Assembly (NCBI RefSeq): GCF_007097245.1
Contig: NZ_VJZT01000012.1
Coordinates: 1-64,000 of the forward strand
DNA: 64,000 nucleotides
Origin: Flavobacterium restrictum
GTDB lineage: Bacteria; Bacteroidota; Bacteroidia; Flavobacteriales; Flavobacteriaceae
Reading direction: 5' to 3'
Shown here: in pieces, positions 35,654-43,398 of the stretch
Layout of the letters: every line of letters starts with the position of its first letter
Position numbering within the stretch: position 1 is the first letter of the stretch
Notes under the pieces: model-generated
The model's input: the letters and a program-made list of their open reading frames with translations, nothing else
Database searches by the model: none
Told to the model about the DNA's origin: nothing
Translations under genes and position numbers: made by a program

Positions 35654-38146
35654 TCAAAGTCCTAAATCAATAACGAAACTAATTTTTACGGCAATGTTAT
35701 CTTCAAATTTAGACAATTGATTGGGGCCATATCTATAAAAACCGCTCAATCCCAATCCTTTATAAATTTGATTGAGTTCGATTCCTGACTCAAAAAAACC
35801 ATCTTTTAGAGTTTTATATTCAATCCCTACATGTTGCTCGGGATGTTCCATAGCGCCCCAAGCCATTCTAGAAACCAAAACCAATGATGGTTTTATTTTT
35901 TTGAAAATAACGACTCTGCTAAACCCGTGTTTGAACTGAAAAAAAGCAAATTTACTAGAGAAAAACTCATTGAAATACATGGTTTCAAAACTGTTTTTCC
36001 CTGAAAAAGTAATTCGTTGCAGTACCGTTTCCTTGGTCAAATTATTAGGTGCCGTATTGTATAAATGCGTAATGGGCAAATCGCCTAGAGCATAACCAGC
36101 TTCAAATAGCAAATTGGTTTTTTGACCATTCAAATACTTTTTTTCGTACTCGGTTCTAAAATCAAACTTGCTGAATTCAAAATCATTATTGGCTATTTTG
36201 GGTAACGATTGCGTAATTTGAAACGTAAATTTTGGAAACCTTTTTTCGACTTCAATTCTTCCTGATGGCGTTTGCATATAATCGCTGAAAGGCGACCAAC
36301 GCAACGAAACCATTGCTGTAGTCAAGGTATAATTATCGTATAATTTTCCGTTTAGGTTGTACAGATAATTAAATTTTGGAGTAACAACCGTTTGCGAAAG
36401 CTCCCAAACACTTTCGGTTTTTGGGATAATTTTGGTTTCAATAACGCCTTTCCAGCTCACATAATTATAAAAAGTGCTGATGTTTATGGGTCTTGGATCA
36501 TAAATTTTAAAGGCGCGCTTGTCAATCGACCAAGTGGTGCTGCCAATTTCCTTAACATCATCCGTATAGGAAATGCCAATCCAAGAGTTCGAAAACTTGC
36601 CCAATCGAGTACCAATACCTAAATTGTATTTTAATTTTCCGTCTTTGATACCATAAGCGGTGTAGCCCTCCATTTTTAGGATTTTCGAAAAATGATCGTT
36701 CGTTATTCCGCCCGCTCCTACCCGAAAACCTTCGTAATTGTTGAAACTAATGAACTTTCGTAAATTCAAATCTACAAATCCTACAGGCAAATACCCGTTG
36801 AGAATTTTTCGACCTAAAGTCAATCGGCTTTCGATTCTTCTTTTTACCGAAAGGCTATCGAGAGCGCTATATGTTTTTTGGCTTCGGGCGTCTAAACTGT
36901 CTTTCCTGAAGTGTTCCCAAAAACTTTCTGGCTTGTTGATGGCATCGTCTTTGACTTCAATAAAAATTGACGCTTTTTTGATTGTTATGGGTTGGTTGTA
37001 CTTGATATCAAAATTGTGGGTTTGCGATAGTAAATACGTATAATCCGAAGCTTGTTTTTTTCGGGTTTTAAAATCTTTGGCCACATCGCCATCAAACTGA
37101 ATCGTACCACCAAGAATCTTGATGTCATCGTCATTTTTGCCTTTTACAATTTTAAAAATCTTATCATTAGGAAACCACAATTGCACTTGAGGAATGTAAG
37201 TAAATGTATGAACACCGCTTATATCAAGGACTCCTTTTATGCGCATAACCGCTTTTGCGACTGCAAAATTTTGCGTATCTATGTACAAAACACCTTCTAA
37301 TCCTGCTGCTTTTCGTTTCTTTTTGAAATAAACCATGGCTGTTGGCCGGCCATCAATGATTACCGAATCGAGCAATTTAAAATTGTATTCATTAGGCGCA
37401 TCGGTAGCAATGGGACTGTTGTATTTGGTTTCAAAAAGTTCATAACGCAAATCGTAAATAGAAAACGATTGCAAATTAAATCCTAGTATTTCGTATATGG
37501 GTTGCTTGAAACCTGCCATTTTTGTCCCTAAAATCGTTTCTTTCAGTTTGTGATTATTGAATTGAAATTGGGACACTTTTTCGGTTTGAAACAAATGTTG
37601 TTGCTTAATAATTTCTTTAAACTTATAATTAGAAGAATCTATTTTCACAAACTTTTTCCCATACGATTTCACGATAAAAACCGAATCCAATTCGCTGCGT
37701 ATCGAATCCGGATTAGCAGTTACGAGGAGTTTAGTATAGGATTTAAAATCAAAACTTTGTAGCTGTACTTGCGGGTTGTTATTGTTTTTGTTGGCAATAA
37801 CTTTTTGAATTAAGGCTAATGCTTGTTTGGAATTGGCAATTTTAATTTCGGCTAAATCAGTTGTTTTCGCCCCCATTGCAACCCAATAATAAGACTTATT
37901 TTTTGCTGTAAAAACGGTCGTTTTAGAAAATCCAATATACGAAACCTCGAATTGGGTCAACTCATTTGTAGTAGCAAGCGTAAATTTTCCGTCAACATCG
38001 GATATGGTATTGATACCACCATTAGCAGTAATGGTAGCAAATGGAAGGGGTAGATTAGAAGTCCCATCTTTGACAATCCCATTTATTTGAAATTGCGCAT
38101 GAAGCGAAAATGTAAAAAACAAGAACAACAGGCGTGCATGCTTCAT
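35654..38146 (-). CDS. DUF5686 outer-membrane protein with CarboxypepD_reg-like domain
   Basis: An 830-residue protein. Residues 1-17 are a signal peptide (ending LHAQ). A carboxypeptidase-regulatory-like beta-sandwich follows (about 20-95: INGIVKDGTSNLPLPFATI, VSYIGF). The remaining ~700 residues are the DUF5686 region. Its C-terminal half has alternating short strands ending in aromatic residues, with a terminal VKISFVIDLGL, consistent with an outer-membrane beta-barrel. It is not a complete TonB-dependent receptor because no plug domain is seen. Common in Bacteroidota, function unknown. It lies downstream of pyrH-frr but behind a terminator. Confidence 0.82.
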   Translation of the reverse strand: MKHARLLFLFFTFSLHAQFQINGIVKDGTSNLPLPFATITANGGINTISDVDGKFTLATTNELTQFEVSYIGFSKTTVFTAKNKSYYWVAMGAKTTDLAEIKIANSKQALALIQKVIANKNNNNPQVQLQSFDFKSYTKLLVTANPDSIRSELDSVFIVKSYGKKFVKIDSSNYKFKEIIKQQHLFQTEKVSQFQFNNHKLKETILGTKMAGFKQPIYEILGFNLQSFSIYDLRYELFETKYNSPIATDAPNEYNFKLLDSVIIDGRPTAMVYFKKKRKAAGLEGVLYIDTQNFAVAKAVMRIKGVLDISGVHTFTYIPQVQLWFPNDKIFKIVKGKNDDDIKILGGTIQFDGDVAKDFKTRKKQASDYTYLLSQTHNFDIKYNQPITIKKASIFIEVKDDAINKPESFWEHFRKDSLDARSQKTYSALDSLSVKRRIESRLTLGRKILNGYLPVGFVDLNLRKFISFNNYEGFRVGAGGITNDHFSKILKMEGYTAYGIKDGKLKYNLGIGTRLGKFSNSWIGISYTDDVKEIGSTTWSIDKRAFKIYDPRPINISTFYNYVSWKGVIETKIIPKTESVWELSQTVVTPKFNYLYNLNGKLYDNYTLTTAMVSLRWSPFSDYMQTPSGRIEVEKRFPKFTFQITQSLPKIANNDFEFSKFDFRTEYEKKYLNGQKTNLLFEAGYALGDLPITHLYNTAPNNLTKETVLQRITFSGKNSFETMYFNEFFSSKFAFFQFKHGFSRVVIFKKIKPSLVLVSRMAWGAMEHPEQHVGIEYKTLKDGFFESGIELNQIYKGLGLSGFYRYGPNQLSKFEDNIAVKISFVIDLGL

Positions 38147-38207
38147 AAAAAGTAGTGTTCAAAGAAAAACGAAAATACCATTATTTTGGTATACTAAAAG
38201 CAGCAAT

Positions 38208-38239
38208 AAAAAAATCCGTTCGCTGGAACGGATTTTTTT
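38208..38239 (-). terminator. Terminator of pyrH-frr
   Basis: ATCCGTTC (38214-38221) pairs with GAACGGAT (38226-38233) around GCTG, with an A-run on one side and T-run on the other. Confidence 0.85.
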
Positions 38240-38255
38240 AAAGGTAAATGAGTCC

Positions 38256-38819
38256 TTACACTTTCATGATTTCGGCTTCTTTTAGCACCAATAATTCATC
38301 TATTTTTCTAATAAATTTATTGGTCAAATTTTGTACTTCTTCCTCGGCGCTTTTGCAAATATCTTCCGAAGTTCCGTCTTTTTCTAATTTTTTAATATCT
38401 GAATTGGAATCTTTTCGAACATTACGAATCCCAATTTTAGCATCTTCGGCCTCTGATTTGGCTTGTTTTGCCAAATCTCTTCTACGATCTTCGGTCAAAG
38501 GAGGAACACTAATGATGATAACATCACCATTATTCATGGGGTTAAAACCAATATTAGCGACCATAATTGCTTTTTCAATTGGGTGCAGCATGTTTTTTTC
38601 AAACGGTTGCAACGTAATTGTTCTTGCATCTGGAACGCTTATTTTGGACATTTGTGACAGTGGACTCGCAGACCCATAATAATCTACAAAAACACTACCC
38701 AACATGGCTGGAGATGCTTTTCCGGCACGAATATTTAAGAATGATTTTTCTAAATGTGCAATAGAACCATTCATGGATTCCTCGGTGCTATCTAATATAA
38801 ATTCAATTTCTTCGGTCAT
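38256..38819 (-). CDS. frr: Ribosome recycling factor
   Basis: A 187-residue protein that, with EF-G, splits the post-termination ribosome. The family pattern is clear: HLEKSFLNIRAGKASPAML near residue 20 and later VPPLTEDRRRDLAKQAK. The three-helix-bundle and small beta domain layout fits, and the length is normal. It follows pyrH by 43 bases, the usual pyrH-frr order. Confidence 0.96.
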   Translation of the reverse strand: MTEEIEFILDSTEESMNGSIAHLEKSFLNIRAGKASPAMLGSVFVDYYGSASPLSQMSKISVPDARTITLQPFEKNMLHPIEKAIMVANIGFNPMNNGDVIIISVPPLTEDRRRDLAKQAKSEAEDAKIGIRNVRKDSNSDIKKLEKDGTSEDICKSAEEEVQNLTNKFIRKIDELLVLKEAEIMKV

Positions 38820-38862
38820 TTTTTTAGATTTTTTTGGATTTTTAGATCATCTAAAAAGCCAG

Positions 38863-39570
38863 TTATATATTAACTACTGTTCCTATATTTTCGCCTTCGC
38901 AAATTTTCAATAAATTCCCCATGGTGTTCATATCAAAAACAACAATTGGCAATTTATTTTCCTGACTCAACGTAAAAGCGGTAGAATCCATTACATTTAA
39001 TCCTTTTTTAATAACCTCTTCAAAGGAAATGAAATCAAATTTCACGGCACTTTTATTTTTTTCTGGATCCGAATCATAAATTCCATCCACGCGAGTTCCT
39101 TTCAAAATCACATCGGCATTAATTTCCACACCTCTTAAAACGGCTGCAGTATCAGTTGTAAAGTACGGATTTCCGGTACCTGCACCAAAAATCACAATTC
39201 TTCTTTTTTCGAGATGGCGAACGGCTCGTCGCTTGATATAAGGCTCGGCAATAGACTCAATTTTCAAAGCAGTTTGCAATCGGGTTAGCATTCCTTTTTC
39301 TTCGAGTGCTCCTTGCAATGCCATACCGTTGATTACCGTAGCTAGCATTCCCATGTAATCGCCTTGTACGCGATCCATTCCTGCACTTGCTCCTGCAACA
39401 CCTCTAAAAATATTTCCACCACCAATAACAATGGCAATTTCCACACCTCTATCATGAATTTGTTTGATTTCATCAGCATATTCAGCTAATCTTTTTGGGT
39501 CAATTCCGTACTGCAACTCGCCCATTAAAGCTTCGCCACTTAATTTTAGAAGAATTCTTTTATATTTCAT
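38863..39570 (-). CDS. pyrH: UMP kinase
   Basis: A 235-residue hexameric nucleotide kinase (amino-acid-kinase fold) that makes UDP from UMP with ATP. It shows [14 protein letters not shown] at the start, [10 protein letters not shown], and the nucleotide loop [16 protein letters not shown]. The start codon is the last three bases of a 51-bp tandem repeat that occupies the leader. Confidence 0.96.
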   Translation of the reverse strand: MKYKRILLKLSGEALMGELQYGIDPKRLAEYADEIKQIHDRGVEIAIVIGGGNIFRGVAGASAGMDRVQGDYMGMLATVINGMALQGALEEKGMLTRLQTALKIESIAEPYIKRRAVRHLEKRRIVIFGAGTGNPYFTTDTAAVLRGVEINADVILKGTRVDGIYDSDPEKNKSAVKFDFISFEEVIKKGLNVMDSTAFTLSQENKLPIVVFDMNTMGNLLKICEGENIGTVVNI

Positions 39571-39716
39571 TCCGATTTGTTATTTAAAATTTGGAGTCAT
39601 GCTGTCGCTAACTCAAGTCATTCCGATTTGTTATTTAAAATTTGGAGTCATGCTGTCGCAAACTCAAGTCATTCCGATTTGTTATTTAAAATTTGGAGTC
39701 GTGCTGCCGCTAACTC
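39568..39716. repeat. 51-bp tandem repeat (2.9 copies) in the pyrH leader
   Basis: Copies start at 39568, 39619 and 39670; the period is exactly 51 bp and the first two copies differ by one base. The pyrH ATG (39570-39568) is the end of the first copy. On the minus strand each upstream copy ends GGAATGACTTGA, giving a two-codon mini-frame. Confidence 0.9.
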
Positions 39717-39743
39717 TATTCAGGTGAATTGAATTATTTTGTG

Positions 39744-39751
39744 CAAATATA
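39744..39751 (-). promoter_or_regulatory. -7 promoter box of pyrH
   Basis: Minus-strand TATATTTG lies on the far side of the tandem repeat, so the repeats would be transcribed as a leader of about 165 bases. Confidence 0.45.
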
Positions 39752-39851
39752 GACATATTCTCATTTTATTAAAAAAATGATTCATAAAATAAAAGAACAT
39801 TTTTCAAAATTCAACGTGATATTTATCACTCACTTTCTTTTCCAAAAGGAG

Positions 39852-39859
39852 TACTTTTG
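39852..39859 (+). promoter_or_regulatory. -7 promoter box of the thioredoxin-like gene
   Basis: TACTTTTG matches TAnnTTTG and lies 20 bases before the ATG at 39879, inside the longer open frame. It supports the shorter start. Confidence 0.5.
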
Positions 39860-39878
39860 GATCAAAACAACCTTAATT

Positions 39879-40484
39879 ATGAAAGCAATTGTGGCCAAAG
39901 CACTTTTTGACAGCCATACCTATCCCGAATATCGAAAATTAATTGCTGATTTGCTCACCGAAAACAAAACAACAGGAAACGACCAATCAGCGGAATTAAC
40001 CCACTATTCTTCGCTAAACAATACCCGAATGAATCGTTTAGACAAAACCATTTCACTGTTAGAAACTGTTTCTTTGGCATTAAAAAAAATAAAAAAAGAA
40101 TACATTTGGCTAGTCCTTTCCGAAGGCTGGTGCGGTGATGCTGCACAAATACTACCCGTTCTTAACAAAATGGCGTTAGAAACAAATGCAATCGATTTTA
40201 GAATCGTTTTACGTGACGAAAATGAATCCTTGATGAATGGTTTTTTGACCAATGGTGCAAAGGCAATCCCAAAGTTAGTATTAATTGACAAAGCTACTGG
40301 GAGTGTAATTGGGGATTGGGGACCTAGACCCAAAGCCGCTATTCAATTGATGCTGGATTATACGTTGAGAAACGGAGTCATTGACCAAAAAATCAAAGAA
40401 GAATTACAGATGTGGTATTTTCACGACAAAGGAATTGCTATTCAAAATGAAATTCTCGAATTGATGATGAATGTAGAACGGTAA
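39879..40484 (+). CDS. Thioredoxin-like family protein
   Basis: A 201-residue cytoplasmic protein started at the ATG at 39879 (MKAIVAKALFDSH); the frame is open from 39777. The thioredoxin fold covers about 70-185. The active-site position reads SEGWCGDAAQILPV, so only the first cysteine of CxxC is kept (CGDA). The cis-proline loop AIPKLVLID is present. Single-cysteine members cannot form the usual internal disulfide. The family is common in flavobacteria, role unknown. It is convergent with truB, with 7 bases between the stops. Confidence 0.8.
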   Translation: MKAIVAKALFDSHTYPEYRKLIADLLTENKTTGNDQSAELTHYSSLNNTRMNRLDKTISLLETVSLALKKIKKEYIWLVLSEGWCGDAAQILPVLNKMALETNAIDFRIVLRDENESLMNGFLTNGAKAIPKLVLIDKATGSVIGDWGPRPKAAIQLMLDYTLRNGVIDQKIKEELQMWYFHDKGIAIQNEILELMMNVER

Positions 40485-40491
40485 ATCACTT

Positions 40492-41184
40492 TTAAGTACC
40501 CAAAGTTGCCTCAAAATCAGTTACATCAACCGCATTCGCAACATTATAATCGCCAATTTTGGTGCGTCGCAAAACCGTTAAATGAGAACCTGATTGCAAG
40601 GCGACACCAAAATCGAAAGCCAGCGAGCGAATGTACGTTCCCTTGCTGCAAACCACTCTAAAATCGACTTCGGGAAGCGCAATTCTGGTGATTTCAAATT
40701 CGTGTATGGTAGTTTTTCTGGAGGCAATTTCAATAGTTTCTCCTGCACGAGCGTGTTCGTAAAGACGAACACCATCTTTTTTGATAGCCGAATAAATGGG
40801 TGGTTTCTGGTCAATTTCGCCTAGAAATTGGGTCACCGTTTCGTGAATAAAAGCTTCGTCAATATGCGAAATTGGAAAGGTTTGGTCAATTTCGGTTTCT
40901 AAATCATAGGAAGGTGTTGTGGCTCCAATGTAGAATGTTCCTGTATATTCTTTGGCTTGACCTTGCAACTCGGTAATTCGTTTGGTAAATTTTCCAGTAC
41001 AAACCAAAAGTAAACCACTTGCTAATGGATCTAATGTGCCAGCGTGACCAATTTTGAATTTTTTAGGAAGTCTCACTTTGTTGATCAGGGCGTACTTCAA
41101 TTTATTTACAGCTTGAAAAGAAGTGAAATGCAAGGGTTTGTCAATCAAAAGGATTTGCCCGTTTAAATAGTCTTCAGCAGTCAT
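40492..41184 (-). CDS. truB: tRNA pseudouridine-55 synthase
   Basis: A 230-residue enzyme that makes pseudouridine at position 55 of the T-loop of all tRNAs. The catalytic Asp52 lies in GHAGTLDPLASGLL. KGTYIRSLAFDFG, a second family motif, is near residue 180. It is at the short end for the family, without a C-terminal PUA domain. Its ATG overlaps the uppP stop by one base. Confidence 0.95.
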   Translation of the reverse strand: MTAEDYLNGQILLIDKPLHFTSFQAVNKLKYALINKVRLPKKFKIGHAGTLDPLASGLLLVCTGKFTKRITELQGQAKEYTGTFYIGATTPSYDLETEIDQTFPISHIDEAFIHETVTQFLGEIDQKPPIYSAIKKDGVRLYEHARAGETIEIASRKTTIHEFEITRIALPEVDFRVVCSKGTYIRSLAFDFGVALQSGSHLTVLRRTKIGDYNVANAVDVTDFEATLGT

Positions 41185-41990
41185 TAAATGATGGTCAAAG
41201 GATGAATGAAAAAATGAATCACCAATAAAACAATTCCTGTAATAATGCGGTAATACCCAAACATTTTGAAACCATTTTTTGTCAAAAACCCGATGAATGT
41301 TTTGATGGCTAATAATGCCACCACAAAAGCGACGACATTACCAATAATCAAATAGTTAATTTGGTCGTGAGAAAGTACAAATCCATCTTTATAATAATCG
41401 TAACATTTTTTAGCTGTTGCGCCAAGCATCGTTGGAACGGCTAGAAAAAACGAAAATTCGGCTGCGGAGGTACGTGACAATCCTTGTGACATCCCGCCCA
41501 CAATACTGGCACCACTTCTAGAAACGCCAGGCACCATAGCCAGACATTGAAACAATCCAATTTTGAATGCTTGAATATAAGTGATATTTTCTTTCAGTTC
41601 CGTAGTTGGTACCGTTTGTGATGGGCTAAACCAATCGTCTACTTTTAACAAAATGATACCTCCAACTAATAGCGACACAGCTACCGTCACGGGACTTTCT
41701 AATAAAGCATCGATTTTTTTGCTAAAAAGCAATCCAAAAACAACGGCAGGAATAAAAGCGACCAACAATTTAAAATAAAAATCAAACGACTGAAAAAAGC
41801 GTTTGAAATACAAAACCACCACCGAAAGTATCGCTCCTAACTGAATCACAATGGTAAAAAGCTTCGTAAAATCGTCGTGCGCAATCCCGAAAAAAGACGA
41901 TGCAATAATCATGTGACCCGTTGAGGAAACAGGCAAAAACTCGGTTATGCCTTCAATTATTGCCAGAATAATAGCTTGTAGTGTATTCAT
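41184..41990 (-). CDS. uppP: Undecaprenyl-diphosphate phosphatase
   Basis: A 268-residue integral membrane enzyme (BacA type) that recycles the lipid carrier for peptidoglycan and glycan synthesis. Active-site motifs are [14 protein letters not shown] (13-26) and [13 protein letters not shown]. About eight helices. It lies in the order ftsX - DUF3098 - uppP - truB, all cell-envelope or RNA genes in one direction. Confidence 0.95.
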   Translation of the reverse strand: MNTLQAIILAIIEGITEFLPVSSTGHMIIASSFFGIAHDDFTKLFTIVIQLGAILSVVVLYFKRFFQSFDFYFKLLVAFIPAVVFGLLFSKKIDALLESPVTVAVSLLVGGIILLKVDDWFSPSQTVPTTELKENITYIQAFKIGLFQCLAMVPGVSRSGASIVGGMSQGLSRTSAAEFSFFLAVPTMLGATAKKCYDYYKDGFVLSHDQINYLIIGNVVAFVVALLAIKTFIGFLTKNGFKMFGYYRIITGIVLLVIHFFIHPLTII

Positions 41991-42049
41991 TAGATTGTAG
42001 ATTTTTGAGTGTAGATTTTAGATTCTGCTAAACGAATACTAAATACTGT

Positions 42050-42298
42050 TTACTGTTTTTTAGGATTTTTCAGAATTGCATAAATGGTAATCCCAAAACC
42101 AATTAAAACGGTTGTTGGAGCCAATCTAATGCGTCTGAAATTGAAAATAGCATCGCTAAATACTTTAGGATCATCGCTTCCGCCACCAGACATAAGTATA
42201 AATCCAATTACGATTACCGCAATTCCGATTAAAAGAATTTTGTAATTTATTTTTTCAAAAAGGAATTCTTGTTTGTGTTCTTCGTTTTTCATTTTCAT
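42050..42298 (-). CDS. DUF3098 family small membrane protein
   Basis: An 82-residue protein with two helices (about 20-38 and 62-78). The loop between them contains MSGGGSDDPKVFSDAIFNFRRI, the hallmark of DUF3098. It is typically found between ftsX and uppP in Bacteroidota, as here. Function unknown; a link to division or envelope assembly is suggested only by its neighbours. Confidence 0.85.
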   Translation of the reverse strand: MKMKNEEHKQEFLFEKINYKILLIGIAVIVIGFILMSGGGSDDPKVFSDAIFNFRRIRLAPTTVLIGFGITIYAILKNPKKQ

Positions 42299-42310
42299 TT
42301 TTTTATATCA

Positions 42311-42330
42311 CCCTAAGCGCAGTCGAAGGG
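42311..42330. repeat. Short repeat-like palindrome between ftsX and DUF3098
   Basis: CCCTAAGCGCAGTCGAAGGG, with ends CCCT and AGGG able to pair. From memory, CTTCGACTGCGCT-type strings recur in intergenic regions of many Bacteroidota. Not verified. Confidence 0.4.
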
Positions 42331-42350
42331 CTAAAATCATCAATCTAAAA

Positions 42351-43226
42351 TTAATAAAGATCGTCTGTTCTTAAATTTAAAAAGCGTTGCGTGGCAAAAT
42401 AAGTGCTCAACCACGTGATTAAAACACCAAGTCCAAAAACACCCAGTAGCACTAAACCAATTAGCAATTTGTCCTCCATAATACCCAAATCTGGGAAGCT
42501 AGTTTCAAGATAAATCAACACACCAATAAGTGCTAGAATGGCTAAACCAGCGCCAATCATGCCCAGCTTAATGCTTCTTGTTACAAATGGTTTGCGGATA
42601 AAGGATTTTGTAGCTCCAACCATTTGCATGGTTTTAATAATAAATCTATTGGAATGTATGGACAAACGCAACGAACTATTGATTAACAAAACCGCAATTA
42701 CGGTCAGAAATCCGCTGATGATTAGAATCCACATACTAACTTTTTTGATGTTATCGTTGACAAGATTTACAAGCTGTTTGTCGTAAACAATATCTGAAAC
42801 CATGGCATTTTTGCGCAAGCGGGTTTCTATTTTTGCAATGCTGTCTCTTTCTACATAATCGGCTTTTAAGTGAATATCAAAAGAGTTTTGAAGTGGATTT
42901 TCGCCTAAAAAAGTCAAAAAATCTTCGCCAATAATATCCGTATGTTCCTTGGCTGCTTTTTCTTTGGAAACATAAACGAAAGATTTTGCGAATTTTACGG
43001 TTCTCATTTCGGTATCAAAAGCTTTGATAATGGTATCATTTGCTTCATTTTTGAAGAAAACCGTCATGGCGATTTTCTCTTTAAAATCATCGGCTAATTT
43101 TTTGGAATTAATAATAAATAGACCCAAAATCCCCAAGAGGAACAATACCAAGAATACACTCAATACTACCGAAAAATAAGAGGAAATTAACCTGCGTTTT
43201 TGAAATTTATCAAAATTAGAGCTCAT
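42351..43226 (-). CDS. ftsX: Cell division protein FtsX
   Basis: A 291-residue permease-like protein. Helix 1 is at about 18-40, followed by a periplasmic domain (about 45-160). Three further helices lie near 170-190, 220-245 and 258-282. With the ATPase FtsE, not in this window, it activates peptidoglycan hydrolases at the septum. The start of the envelope group ftsX - DUF3098 - uppP - truB. Divergent from leuS. Confidence 0.92.
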   Translation of the reverse strand: MSSNFDKFQKRRLISSYFSVVLSVFLVLFLLGILGLFIINSKKLADDFKEKIAMTVFFKNEANDTIIKAFDTEMRTVKFAKSFVYVSKEKAAKEHTDIIGEDFLTFLGENPLQNSFDIHLKADYVERDSIAKIETRLRKNAMVSDIVYDKQLVNLVNDNIKKVSMWILIISGFLTVIAVLLINSSLRLSIHSNRFIIKTMQMVGATKSFIRKPFVTRSIKLGMIGAGLAILALIGVLIYLETSFPDLGIMEDKLLIGLVLLGVFGLGVLITWLSTYFATQRFLNLRTDDLY

Positions 43227-43316
43227 AGTTTACTTAAATTATGGGGTAAAAATAACAAAGAATTTCTTTATTTAAAGTTAATAACGTTCAAAGTTTTAAT
43301 TTTCGTGCAATAAATG

Positions 43317-43324
43317 TAAATTTG
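43317..43324 (+). promoter_or_regulatory. -7 promoter box of leuS
   Basis: TAAATTTG matches TAnnTTTG. The leader to the leuS ATG would be about 70 bases. Confidence 0.45.
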
Positions 43325-43398
43325 CCACTCAATTTTACAGAATCCTTTTTAGAAGCATCCCGATTTACCGAGACTGAAGGGTTTAAAATACACATTCC

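Noticed and set aside
39464..39727. 87-codon plus-strand frame with an internal repeat
   Set aside because: It is the plus-strand reading of the 51-bp repeats plus the start of pyrH in antisense; the period (51 = 3 x 17) keeps the frame open by chance.
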